Shown here: piece by piece, positions 1 through 10,370 of the stretch
How positions within the stretch are numbered: position 1 is the stretch's first letter
Layout of the letters: every line of letters starts with the position of its first letter
Assembly: GCA_037176725.1 (NCBI GenBank)
Contig: JAZBRS010000074.1
Span: 66,220,001-66,284,000, forward strand
From: Posidonia oceanica
Lineage: Eukaryota > Streptophyta > Magnoliopsida > Alismatales > Posidoniaceae
Reading direction: 5' to 3'
DNA: 64,000 bases
Notes under the pieces: model-generated
Databases searched by the model: none
What the model was told of the DNA's origin: nothing
The model's input: only the letters and a program-made list of their open reading frames with translations
Translations under genes and position numbers: made by a program

Positions 1-618
1 GAGTAGGTGTAGGTCCTTGGGAGTTTGGTCTGGAGCCTGTCCTCACCACCCACCAACCCCCGCACTGCAAATAACCCCTTCCTGAGTGCCACGAGCAAGT
101 TAAGAGCTTGAGTAGAGTCCAGTGAGTCAGGGACCCCTCTCTTCCTCTGCAGCAGGCACTAAGCACTCCATACGCTGAGGGCTACAGCATATAAGCAACA
201 ATCATGCATACATCTATAGCATCTATTGTAAACTATACACATCTCTCCGCATACTAAGCATAAACTATGCATGCATGCATAACATAAGTCCTTCCTTTTC
301 TTCTATCTTTTTGCTCTGCAAAACTTGGCCTGGTATTGAGACAGTACTCCTATCAAGCATGTGCCAACCTTCTTCAAGCTGCACTGATCCAAAGCTCCGA
401 CCAACCACCAGCCCCAACAGAACTGCCCTTGTCTGGATGTGTTTAAATATCTGCACTCTGAATGCTAATTGTTAAAACTGCTAAACTGCAATGCTAGCCT
501 GCAATTCTGCATCTTTATCTACCAAGTGTTGTATGCTTATGCCTGATCTGATAAACTGCAACTCTGATTACAGGTACCTGAGCCTTCTGCGCCAGCAGCC
601 TGCACTTGTACCCTTGCA
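1..618 (+). other. E1 spacer between integrase and the 3' ORF
   Basis: Non-coding segment homologous to 37624-38212 of element A and 59769-60344 of element D. Both share the opening words about a GAGTAGGTGTAGGTCC start and the later ACAGGTACC motif. The conserved CAG/GTACC at 571-577, preceded by a pyrimidine-containing stretch, resembles a splice acceptor just upstream of the ATG at 619. Short ORFs here are not conserved between copies. Confidence 0.7.
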
Positions 619-1821
619 ATGGGCTACCCAACTCTAGTCACTCCCATGCACTGTTCAGATACCTTGCGAGAGTGGGTTGGCAAACTCACTGAAGCTGATC
701 GCGAGAGGCTGTGCACTTGGGGTATCCCCTCTAAGCTTCTGAAAGCAGTAGATGTTGAAGTGAGCTGGCATCTCCTCTGTGCTGCAGCAAGATTCTGGAA
801 GCCAGCGTACCATGTCTTCCGCTTCGAAAGGACAAAGCTGACTCCAACACTTGACGAGGTGCACTGGATCTGCGGCTTCTCTGCAATTATGGGACCCCCG
901 ATCTTCATGAGGCGTGATGGATATGCTGTGGTCCTGAGCCAGCTGATTGGGCTCTCTGCAAAAGGCATCCAGCAAAGACTTATATGCACCATTGGGCCCA
1001 CGCCCCTGCTTCGCCTGGAGTACTTTGATGCTGTTATGGAAAAGTGCGTCGAAATTGGAGACAAGCTGTGGCTCTAGGGATTCGTCGTCTGCTTCCTAGG
1101 CGAGCTGATCTTCACGCATGGCAGGATGACGGTTGCAATCGAGATCGCCGAGATTGCACTTGCAGTGGTGACCTGGCACATCGACCTGGCACCGATCGTC
1201 CTTGCAGAGACCTACTGCGGGCTGGACCGCGTTGTGCACCACTGCCGTCAGTTCCATGGCTGCGGAGTGCTTGTGCAGATCTGGTTAGCTACACACCTGG
1301 AGATGGACCTCCTGCGCCCTCGGAGGCATGCTATTGAAACATACTGCAGTAGTGGCCATGCAAGAACTATAAAGAGTGTGCCAGAGGAGTATCAAAAGCT
1401 ATCTGAGTTGACAGATGATGCAGTAACTTGGCGAATCATCCCATCTGCAGCAGAGCCCTTTACTGTGTTCTTCGATGCTCGCGATACGCAGCTCGTAGTA
1501 CTGCTAGGATTCACCGAGGGTGTGGAGTACCACCCTACCTGGGTTATGCAGCAGTTTGGCTACCGGCAGGGCGCATTCATTGATAGCACCGCGCCCAGAC
1601 TCATGCAGCCATACCCCTTCAGCACAACAGCATCTACAACAGTGCTAGCAGACCTGATGTGGCACAGGGTAAAGTCTACTGACATAGCAGCTGTGAAGGG
1701 TTCGGGATGTACTTTTGAGTACGTCATCGAGGTGCAGGGACTCTGGCCCCTCAGCGAGATTCCTCCAGGCGCCCCTCAGTTTTCTGACTCCCGCCCAACA
1801 AAGAAGGCCCGGCATAACTAA
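619..1821 (+). pseudogene. 3' accessory ORF of E1 (DUF7745 / plant-mobile-domain-like), one in-frame stop
   Basis: An ATG at 619 opens a frame of about 400 codons ending at 1821, broken only by TAG at 1075-1077, where the other copies have an Arg codon. The N-terminal half has the pattern L-L-x-x-A-A-R-F-W followed by a VFRF segment and TPTLDEVHWICGF. This resembles the start of plant DUF7745 / aminotransferase-like mobile-domain proteins (family assignment from memory, not searched). A helical, Leu/Ala-rich middle follows, and the tail ends in a short basic PTKKAR motif that could be a nuclear signal. The function is unknown. It lies between integrase and the 3' UTR in all four elements here, so it belongs to the transposon and is not captured host sequence. 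The start is supported by conservation of MGxPTLxTPxHCSxTLRxW with A and D. Confidence 0.75.
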
Positions 1822-2283
1822 GCATATGTAGTTGTTTGCTTGTATAGCTTTTCTTGAATCAAGCTATATCTTTTGGCCTATCAAAGGCGTGTAACCAGAG
1901 ATTCACTCAATACAAAGACGTTTCACACCATTTGTTTGTGTTGCATGCCTTGCCTGTCTACATATCCATTCCTGTCAGAGTATTGCAGGATCGACATCAA
2001 GCACTTCCGAGCATTGGCCCATGCAAACAACCTAAAGCAACCCCACAAGAGATCTAGAATAGTTCCCCCTGCAAGCACCATGCAATCCGCAGCCTCAACA
2101 GGAGAGTTGCAGCAAAGCCCCTGCAGTCAACATGCACGCAAGAACCCCTGCCGATCCATGCACCGCCGCCACCGCATCTTGCCCAGTTTGCTCTGGGCTG
2201 GCACCCCTAATTGCTCGCTTGGCAAACGCGTTAGTTTTGTCTGCTTTTTTCCTTTCTTTTGGTACTAGGGGCGCTTCGGCTGT
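1822..2283 (+). other. E1 region between 3' ORF and hairpin array
   Basis: AT-balanced sequence with no conserved ORF. It matches the segment after the A and D accessory ORFs, including a GGGCTGGCACCCC module near 2193-2207 that is tandemly repeated in A at 39709-39840. It probably forms the first part of the 3' UTR. Confidence 0.5.
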
Positions 2284-2337
2284 CCCTTGGTATCATCCCT
2301 GATACCAGGGGCATCTTTTTAGCTGCCCCCTGGTATC
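2284..2337 (+). repeat. Three-armed inverted repeat CCTGGTATC / GATACCAGGGG / CCTGGTATC
   Basis: The central arm GATACCAGGGGCA (2301-2313) is complementary to an upstream arm CCCTTGGTATC (2284-2294) and to a downstream arm TGCCCCCTGGTATC (2324-2337). Only one of the two hairpins can form at a time. The same triple layout is present in A (39901-39952), D (about 61838-61890) and, on the minus strand, B (about 10180-10255). Confidence 0.7.
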
Positions 2338-2339
2338 GC

Positions 2340-4760
2340 TTTTCCCTTTTCCTTTTTGCTTGCTTCCTCGGACGAGGACAAGCTCTTCTCAGACCCCGTA
2401 TGCTCGGTGTCCTGTCCTGTATCCTCATGCGAGGATCAGCCCTTGTGTGGCTTCGCTCCGTGCAGACGATGCCCACGGTTGCCCGCCTCCTTTCCTTTCC
2501 TGCTTATCCTCATGTGAGGATAAGTCTTTTGTCTTTTTTGCTTGTCCTCGTGTAAGGACAAGCCTTTTTTCCATTTTGCGTGGCTCCGCTCCGTGCGGAC
2601 AGGGTCCCGTGTGCTTGCTTCCTTGGGCGAGGACAAGCTTCATTCTTCTGCCCCTCCTGCTTGTTCCTCGTGCAAGGACAAGCCTTTTTCTTTTCTACGT
2701 GGCTCCGCTCCGTGCAGACGGGGTCCCGTGCGCTTGCTTCCTCGGGTGAGGACAAGCTTCTTTCTTCTGCCCCTCCTACTTGTTCCTCGTGCGAGGACAA
2801 GCCGTTTCCTTTTTTGCGTGACCTCCGCTCCGTGCGGACGGGGTCCCGCGCGCTTGCTTCCTCGAATGAGGACACGCTTCTTTCTTCTGCCCCTCCTACT
2901 TGTTCCTCGTGCGAGGACAAGCCTTTTTCTTTTCTGCGTGGCTCCGCTCCGTGCGGACGGGGTCCCGCGCGCTTGCTTCCTCGGGCAAGGACAAGCTTCT
3001 TTCTTCTGCCCCTCCTGCTTGTTCCTCGTGCAAGGACAAGCCATTTTCTTTTCTGCGTGACTTCCCTTCATGCGGATGGAGTCCCGTGCGCTTGCTTCCT
3101 CGGGCGAGGACAAGCTTCTTTCTTCTGCCCCTCTTGCTTGTTCCTCGGGTGAGGACAAGCCTTTTTTCTTTTTTGCGTGGCTCCGCTCCGTGCGGACAGG
3201 GTCCCGCGTGCTTGCTTCCTCAGGCGAGGACAAGCTTCTTTCTTCTGCCCCTTCTGCTTGTTCCTCGGGTGAGGACAAGCCTTTTTCCATTTTTGCGTGG
3301 CTCCGCTCCGTGCGGACGGGGTGTCGCGTGCTTGCTTCCTCGGGCAAGGACAAGCTTCTTTCTTCCGCCTCTCATGCTTGTTCCGCGTGCAAGGACAAGC
3401 CTTTTTCTTTTCTACGTGGCTCCGCTCCATGCGGACGGGGTCCCACGCATTTGCTTCCTCGGGCGAGGACAAGCTTCTTTCTTCTGCCCCTCCTGCTTGT
3501 TCCTCGTGTAAGGACAAGCCTTTTTCTTTTCTGCGTGGCTTCCCTCCGTGCAGATGGGGTCTCGCGCGCTTGCTTCCTCAGGTGAGGACAAGCTTCTTTC
3601 TTCTACCCCTCCTGCTTGTTCCTCGGGCGAGGACAAGCCTTTGTCCTTATTGCTTGCTTCCTTGGGCGAGGACAAGCCTTGCGCAGCTCCACGCGGATGG
3701 AGTTTCCCTGTTCCTCGGGCGAGGATCAGGCCCGCTTATTCCTCGGCCAAGGATAAGCATATGTGCACCCCTGCTTGCTCCTCGGGCAAGGACAAGCTCT
3801 TCTCGGACCCTGTATGCTCAGTGTCCTACCCTGTATCCTCGTGCGAGGATCAGCCCTTGCGTGGCTTCGCTCCTTGCAGACGATGCCCACGCTTGCCCTC
3901 CCCCTTTCCCTTCCTGCTTATCCTCATGCGAGAATAAGTCTTTTGTCTTTCTTGCTTGTCCTCGTGCGAGGACAAGCCTTTTTCCGTTTTGCGTGGCTCC
4001 ACTCCGTGCGAACAGGGTCCCGCACGCTTGCTTCCTCGGGCGAGGACAAGCTTCTTTCTTCTGCCTCTCCTACTTGTCCTCGTGCGAGGATAAGCCTTTT
4101 TCCTTTTCTGCATGACTTCCCTCCCTGCGGACGGGGTCCCGCACACTTGCTTCCCCGGGCGGGGACAAGCTTCTTTCTTCTGCCTCTCCTGCTTGCTTCC
4201 TCGGGCGAGGACAAGCCTTTTTCCTTTTCTGCGTGACTTCCCTCCGTGCAGACGGGGTCCCGCGCGCTTGCTTCCTCAGGCAAGGACAAGCCTCTTTCTT
4301 CTTTCCCTCTTGCTTGTTTCCCTGGCTGGGGACAAGCCCCTTGTCTGTCCCCTAGGGTGGGGATCAAACTGCTACTTGCTTCCTCGGGCGAGGACAAGCC
4401 CCCCTTTGGATTCCGTCCACGCGGAATCCCCCGCTTGCCTCCTCAGGCGAGGACAAGCTCTTCTCGGACCCTGTATGCTCGGAGTCCTGCCCTGTATCCT
4501 TGTGCGAGGATCAGCCCTTGCGTGGCCTCGCTCCGTGCGGACGATGCCCACGCTTGCCAACCTCCTTTCTTTTCTTGCTTGCTTCCTCGGGCGAGGACAA
4601 GCTCTTCTCGGACCCCAAATGCTCGGAGTCCTGCCCTGTATCCTCGTGCGAGGATCAGCCCTTGCGTGGCCTCGTTCCGTGCGGACGATGCCCACGCTTG
4701 CCAACCCCCTTTCTCCCTCTCGCTTGCTTCCTCGGGCGAGGACAAGCTGCTTCTGTTATC
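2340..4760 (+). repeat. E1 3' UTR tandem array of TCCTCG/CGAGGA hairpins
   Basis: About nine units of roughly 120 bp run from about 2580 to 3650, each starting near a GGCTCCGCTCCGTGCGGAC phrase, followed by shorter and higher-order variants to 4760. Every unit holds one or two inverted repeats of the type TCCTCG-GG-CGAGGA, often extended to arms of 10-11 bp (GCTTGTCCTCG 3954-3964 with CGAGGACAAGC 3967-3977). Because the unit length is divisible by three, long ORFs appear on both strands. They are a by-product and not genes. Elements A and D keep only one degenerate copy of this motif (41787-41812, 63951-63975). Confidence 0.9.
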
Positions 4761-5203
4761 CCTACGGGTTGGCAGCGCTAACTGCTCGGTCGACAGCCGT
4801 CCAATTGTCTTTTGCCTTGTTGGGCTAGCAGCCCTAACTGCTCGGATGACAAGCCCGTCAGTCTTGTCGAGCATTTCCTTTGAGCTTGGACTAATCCCCA
4901 AACTCATGCATCGCACTGCCGTTTTGTTTGCATTTCTTCTGCATCAGCATCGCATTTCTTTTACTAACAGCATTGCATAGTAAATAACTGCATCAGCATG
5001 CATTGCATCCGCACTAACATCTAACCTAACCTCTGCACTAACTTCTGCATTAGCTTGCAACGCACTGCATCAGCATGCATTGCATTTGCATCTGCATCTG
5101 CATTGTGGCTCTGAGTCAGGTTTTCCGATGCATCCACCGGGCGAGTGACTCATGCCTACAATCATTTGCGCTCCTGCCGGCGTCAGGTAGGGTGTCTTGT
5201 CTA
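4761..5203 (+). other. E1 distal 3' UTR
   Basis: No ORF supported. The first 100 bp hold GGGCTAGCAGCCC-type inverted repeats. Positions 4900-5100 are rich in GCATTGCATC words. From about 5105 the sequence aligns with the pre-polypurine segment of A (about 42090-42181), including a TTTTCGGTGCATCCGCCG-like stretch. Confidence 0.5.
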
Positions 5204-5250
5204 CCCTGAGTAGCGGTCTCGCTCCGCTTGACATCGCTCAGGGAGGGGCA
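5204..5250 (+). other. E1 polypurine tract with overlapping inverted repeat
   Basis: AGGGAGGGGCA (about 5240-5250) sits directly 5' of the LTR and is the plus-strand primer site. CCCTGAG (5204-5210) is complementary to CTCAGGG (5237-5243), so the 3' arm of a small hairpin overlaps the start of the tract. Element A has the same arrangement with 9-bp arms. Confidence 0.75.
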
Positions 5251-5477
5251 TCTATAGACACCCCATTCTGACAGCCAGGAAGTCGGTTGTTCTCTTTTGC
5301 AGGCTCGTGTGTGGACTCTGGAATGGCATCCCTTTTCTAACTCATTTTCTAGCCCCAAAACCAAACCCAAAACCTTGCCCCCAAACCCTAGAAGCCTTTA
5401 CCAAGCCTCTTTGCATCTTTTACAACACTTCTAGGCCCAAGCCCAAGCCCATTTGCAGCTTATGCCACCTGAGTGTG

Positions 5478-7625
5478 TTGGACGCTAGAATAGGCAGCGT
5501 CCAACTTTGGACGCGCTCTAGTCTGGCGTCCAACGTTAAACGCCCTCTAGTCTGGCGTCCAACGACTCGAGGGCAGCAGCGGTTGCTCCGCCCCCTCCAG
5601 CTCACCAGTCGTCCAATCCCGCACCTCCCCGCACTTACTACCCGTCCCTACCTCCACTCCACGCCATCCACTACCTTCCAAACCTAAGTAACTACCCATC
5701 TCCTCCATATCAGCCCAAAACTAGCTCTCTAAGCCCTCACTGACAGGCCTGATTTCCGCTGCCCGTGTCAGCCACTGCCTTGCTCTCGTTGGCCTTCTGC
5801 CAATGCCCACGCCCTCCTTTGATATTCCACATGGACCTCACACACTCACCTGCACTTGCCAGCACCTGCCAAAGCCTGAATTCGGCCTGCAAACCTCTGC
5901 CAACATGAGAACCCATGCAGCACTTGCACAAAACCGCAACTTCATGCCTCTGCCACAGTCACCACACAAAGCTGAGAAGAGAATTCCCACCTCCAGAGCG
6001 TAGAAGCGACTCCCCTCTCCGTCCTCGACGCTTTGTTGGCCTCTCCGGTGCTCCAAGCAGCTCAGACGATCTCGCCAAAGTCGCTGCCGCAGCACACCTG
6101 CAACTCCGGCAAGCTTGGTGGAGCACGCCATTCTGGGCCTTCAAAACGGTAAGTCCCTACCCCACTAGGTCTTGCATGCATAGTAGAGCGTTCACATGCA
6201 TTTTTATAAGTTTTTGAATCCTTTTGGTCATGATTTGCGGCCAAGAGGAAGTTCAGTGTGTTAGACGCACCAACTGGTGCGTCCAACGTTGGACGCGGCA
6301 TAGGCCGGCGTCCAACGGTCTGCTTTGCTTTGTCCTTGTCTGAATGCTTCCCATGCTTTACCCTTGCATGCTTTCCTACAAACCCATGCTATATGCTTCC
6401 TTTAATGCTTTCTGATGTTGTGCCATGCTTACTAGTTTATTCCATGCCTGTTTGAATCCTTTTTGCATGCTTAATGTCCCATCTGCCTCCTGCCTACGTT
6501 GGACGCTGGTTCACCTAGCGTCCAACATATCTACTTGCATTGCCTTGCTGCTATGCCTATACCATGCATATTTGTGATATTATTTTGTGGTCCATGCATG
6601 TTTAGAGATGCCTGGCCCCTATGGCAGCCATGCTTAGGTTTGCTAGGATTTTTTCTAAGTTGTTTACTTCCTTTTGCAAGTTCTTTTAAGCTTTCATCTC
6701 TCATGTATGTCCTTCCCCTTTGCTTTCATTAACTTAAATGCTTGACATGTTCGCTGTGAATGCTTCTCTCTTGTTATGGCATGTTTCTGTAGTTGCATGC
6801 ATGTAGGTGGGATCTGAGCTGAGCTCCCCCTTTAGAATAGGTGAGTCTGTAGGTCTGGGTTGTTGGATGCCAGAGCCTTCAGCGTCCAACGTTGGACGCT
6901 ACTGGCTCTAGCGTCCAATGTCCTAGCTCCTCATGCATCTGTTTAAAGCTTGCATGCCCTTCTGATCTCCTTGCTTGCATGTCTCCTATGTTCTTATGCA
7001 TGTCTAGCTTCTGTAGCAATTGTCCTTAAGCTTCCATTAAATTATTTGCTTGTTTATGCATGTTTCTTTGTGTGTTGTGCCTCCTAGGGCGTTGTACGCT
7101 ACTGGAGCTGGCATCCAACATTGGATGCCAGCCTAGCTCGCGTCCAACGACCTGGTTGTGCCTCTAGCCTGGCACTTAGCATAGGTAAGGTCTGAGTTTT
7201 TTTTTTTTTTAAGCTTCCCATGCTTGCTTGTTTGCCCCCTGCTCATCTCCAGCAACCCAAATGCATGCACCCATTTTTATTTTGCTTTTGTATGCTTCTT
7301 TTCTCTTCCCTGCTTCTGATCTGTGTTGGACGCCAGCCACTCTGGCGTTTAATGTTGGACGCCCAGCCTACAGGCGTCCAACAACCTGCTAGCTTGAGTC
7401 CTTGATTCTGGCTTGCTCCTTGTTCTAATTCCTCTTCTAATCTTCTGTTAGGTTAGATCTGCATGTTAGGCACCCATTTAGCTGCATATCTGCATGTGTA
7501 CTGCATCCATATAGTTAGAATGCATGGTTTTACAAAATTTGCTTGTTGTCTGCCTACAGCAGGTGTTGAACGCTAGCAATGCTAGCGTCCAACGTTGGAC
7601 GTTGGTATTGCCAGTGTCCAATACT
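5478..7625 (+). repeat. Seven double-hairpin modules GTTGGACGC...GCGTCCAAC in the E1 LTR
   Basis: Modules lie near 5478-5565, 6258-6318, 6497-6527, 6860-6920, 7087-7150, 7323-7382 and 7563-7622. The usual design is arm, 8-14 nt, complementary arm, then immediately a second arm pair, so the centre is a GCGTCCAACGTTGGACGC palindrome. At 6260-6287 the arms extend to GTTAGACGCACCA and TGGTGCGTCCAAC with one mismatch. Confidence 0.85.
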
Positions 7626-8047
7626 TGCAGATGGCTGACAGCCATTTTAAAGCGCTGATTTTGTTTCGCTCGCCGTTTTCTGCATTTTTTCACTTCCTTG
7701 GCTTGCTGCAACCCCAATGCATGTTACCCACCCCTTTGTTTTGATTTCGCACCCTGCTTTGCCTTGTTTTTCGCACTTTGCATTGCTTTCAGCCTTTTGC
7801 ACTGTTTTCCGTGCCTTGCATTGTTTTCCACATTTTCGCACTGTTTTCCGCACCTATTTTGCTTTATCGCTTGCATGCTGCCTGCATTGCTTGGTTTCCC
7901 CACCGTTTTGTTTTATCGCTTGCATCTGCATATAGGGCCCTGATGCTTACTGCTTAGGAGTTCTCACGAACCAGGTTCCGCCCAGTTCGGAACACTAGCA
8001 GCGTGGCTGAGCACATAGATAGCACGTTTATTTCGAATGCATAGTAG

Positions 8048-8052
8048 GTAAG
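8048..8052 (+). repeat. Target-site duplication GTAAG, left copy
   Basis: GTAAG directly precedes the B terminus TGTGAAATGC at 8053. It is repeated as GTAAG at 55103-55107 directly after the other B terminus (GTCTACA, 55102). This is the 5-bp duplication expected of Ty3/gypsy integration. It proves that everything between is one insertion, plus its own nested insertion. Confidence 0.93.
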
Positions 8053-8994
8053 TGTGAAATGCGCCTTTTCTCTTTTTAGGCTCGGACCGGAGGGAGTCCG
8101 AAAGAGAGAAGTTTTCACACATGGAGCGACGCGAAGAGGGGAAAGATAAAGAAAAGGGAGTCGCCACCTAGTCTATTCAATCGGGAGACGAGGAAAACTA
8201 GGGAAATGCATGAAGAACATGCAAAACCACACAAGAAGATGCAGTTCAATGCAAATGCTATGCAAAGAGGATATCTCGTACCAAGGACAAGGGCAAAAGG
8301 GTCATTGCAGGCCAGAGAAAGGGTAAGGACTCCTGTTACGCGTGGGGAAGGTGTTAGGCACCCCCGACATGCCCGAGAAGCGGTCTTTCTAGGCTTACGC
8401 TCGCTTTTGAGGGAAAATGCATGCTTCGAATGCCTAAATGCCATGAATGCCTAATTGGATGCTCAAATGTGTGCTCTAAGGGTTGGAATGTGTACAAGGA
8501 ATTAAACGTGCAATCTAAGTGCTCAGTAGCGCTGTCTGTGTTCCGAACCGGGCGAACCCTAGTTCATGAGAACTCTAAGCAGTAAGCATCACTGCCCTAT
8601 ATGCAAATGCAGGCGATAAAACAAAACGGTGGTAAAACTAGGCAATGCGAGCGACATGCAAGGGAAAACAACGTCAAACACGTAAAACGATGTGAGAAAC
8701 AAGCGAAAATAAAACATCGGAAAAGCCACGCAATGTAGGGGTATGACAAGCAAAGGGGAAGGCAAATCCGAGCGAAAAACAAGCAATGCAATTGCAAAAG
8801 CAAAACATCAGAAAAACCACGCAATGCAGGGGTACGATAAGCAAAGGCGAAAGCAAATCGGGACGAGAAAACAAGTGATGCAGAAGTAAAAGCAAAACCT
8901 CGAAAAAAAGCCATGCAATGCAGGGGTATGACAAGCAAAGGGGAAGATTAGACGATATGATGGGTGTCAAACGGGTAGTTAGGGCTACCAGCCC
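8053..8994 (-). repeat. B 3' LTR, truncated (distal about 0.94 kb only)
   Basis: Aligns over its whole length with 50790-51734 of the B 5' LTR, including the internal TGGCGACTCC (minus strand, 8157-8166), the conserved block at 8320-8402 and three imperfect repeats of about 88 bp containing CACGCAATGCAGGGG (about 8693-8945). At 8994 it passes straight into 3' UTR repeats. The breakpoint is in a GGGCTACCAGCCCGG segment that also occurs in the UTR. The TG-side LTR start and polypurine tract are missing. Confidence 0.87.
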
Positions 8995-10370
8995 GGCGAA
9001 GATACCGAGGGTGGCAAGATAAGATGCCCCTAGTATTAGGGATGATACCAGGGGACAGCTGAAGCGCCCGTGGCATCGAAAGAAGGGTTGGACAGTTATG
9101 ATGGGTGTCAACAGAGTAGTTTGGGCTACCAGCCCGGAGAAAGGAAGATAGCTTGCCCTCGCCCGAGGAAGCAAGTGGACAACTAGAGTGGCGCGGAATA
9201 GAAGGGCCAAAATTGTCGCGCGAAAGAAAAGGGGGGCATCTTTTCTGCTGAGAAAGCAAGCAAGAAAAGAGGACGCACGACAGATGATAGGTTTCGGACC
9301 CATCGACCGCAAAGGACGGGCTGATGATGAGTGATAAGTTTCAGACCTATCGACCGCAAGGAAGGATTGGTGTGATAAGTTTGCAATCTTATCAACCAGA
9401 AACCGGATAAGTTTTGGACTTATCGGCCGGAAGCGATAGTTTACGATCCTATCAACCGAAAGCGATAGATTGGTATGATAAGCTTTTAGGCTTATCAACC
9501 CGGATCGGATAAGTTTCGGACTTATCGGCTCGACCGGAAAGGATAGGTTTCGGACCCATCGACCACAAAGGTTGCTGATAGATGATAGGTTTCGGACCTA
9601 TCGGCCACAAAGGGTAGGTTTCGGACCCATCGACCGCAAAGGATGGATGATAAGTTTCGAACTTATCGATCGGAAAGGATAGGTTTTGGACCCATCGACC
9701 GCAAAGGTTGTTGATAGATGATAGGTTTCGGACCTATCGGCCGCAAAGGGTTAAAATGTGATAAGTTTCGGACTTATCGACCGCAAACGGGTTGCTGATA
9801 AGTTTCGGACTTATCGACCGCAATGGATTGGAATGTGATAAGTTTCGGACTTATCAACCGCAAATGGGAATGATAAGTTTCGGACTTATCGACCGCAAGA
9901 GAATTGGAATGTGATAAGTTTCGAACCTATCGACCACAGGAGAAAGGTGATAAGTTTCGGACTTACCGACCGCAGGAAGAAAGGTGATAAGTTTCGGACT
10001 TACCGACCGTAAGAGGAAAGGTGATAAGTTTCGGACTAACCGACCGCAAGGGAAAGGTGATAAGTTTTGGACTTACCGACCGTAAGGGTACAGGGGCACC
10101 AAGATCCGAAAGCGAAGCAAAGAAACGGATGGGGCCGCGACAGTTAGGCATGCTAGCCTAGGTGCAACTAGTGATGTGATACCATGGGGCAGTGGAAAAA
10201 AATGCCCCTGGTATCAGGGAGGATACCAGGGGACAGTCGAAGCGCCTGTGGCATCGAAAAAGCGATAGACTAAGCTGACGTGCTTGTCAAACGAGTAGTT
10301 AGGGCTACCAGCCCGGGGGTGAGTTGACGGACTCATCGCCGGATAGTTAGGGGTATCAACCCGGTGGATA
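8995..10370 (-). repeat. B 3' UTR hairpin array (GATAAGTTTCGGACTTATC type)
   Basis: About 25 inverted repeats, written here in plus orientation. Arms GATAAGT/ACTTATC around TTCGG dominate (for example 9798-9816). Variants are GATAGGT/ACCTATC (9584-9602), GATAAGC/GCTTATC (9477-9496) and GATAG/CTATC (9435-9453). Spacers are CGACCGCAA-like. Flanking modules at about 9030-9146 and 10180-10370 carry the ATACCAGGGG triple repeat and GGGCTACCAGCCCGG. No conserved ORF. Confidence 0.88.

Larger units (their letters stand above)
1..8052 (+). mobile_element. Ty3/gypsy Tat (Ogre-like) element E1, 3' portion
   Basis: This is the downstream end of a plus-strand Ogre-like retrotransposon. It contains the spacer after integrase, the extra 3' ORF, a hairpin-rich 3' UTR, a polypurine tract and most of the 3' LTR. 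The order matches complete element A (36790-48181) segment for segment. Gag and pol lie outside the window to the left. The LTR is interrupted at 8052 by element B and resumes at 55103. E1 is the oldest layer of the nest. Its LTR resembles that of B more than that of A: both carry the GTTGGACGC/GCGTCCAAC modules. Confidence 0.9.
5253..8052 (+). repeat. E1 3' LTR, left part
   Basis: Starts TATAGACACCCC at 5253, a variant of TGTAGACACCCC found at the start of the B LTR (read from 55102 on the minus strand). It aligns with the B LTR through the phrase about GACTCTGGAATGGCATCCC, the GTTGGACGC modules and the GCTTACTGC...GTTCTCACGA...GGAACAC segment. A short T-run at 7200-7211 and degenerate GCACTGTTTTCCG repeats at about 7735-7870 are local features. 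No coding capacity is conserved. The LTR is cut at 8052 by element B and continues at 55103. Confidence 0.88.

Noticed and set aside
624..1064. Antisense ORF of 146 codons opposite the accessory ORF (similar at 38223-38681)
   Set aside because: A shadow of the conserved sense frame. The antisense frame is not kept through the stops in the other copies.
2360..4980. Long overlapping ORFs (130-270 codons) on both strands
   Set aside because: They run through the E1 tandem array, whose unit of about 120 bp is a multiple of three. All are repetitive and have no counterpart in A, B or D.
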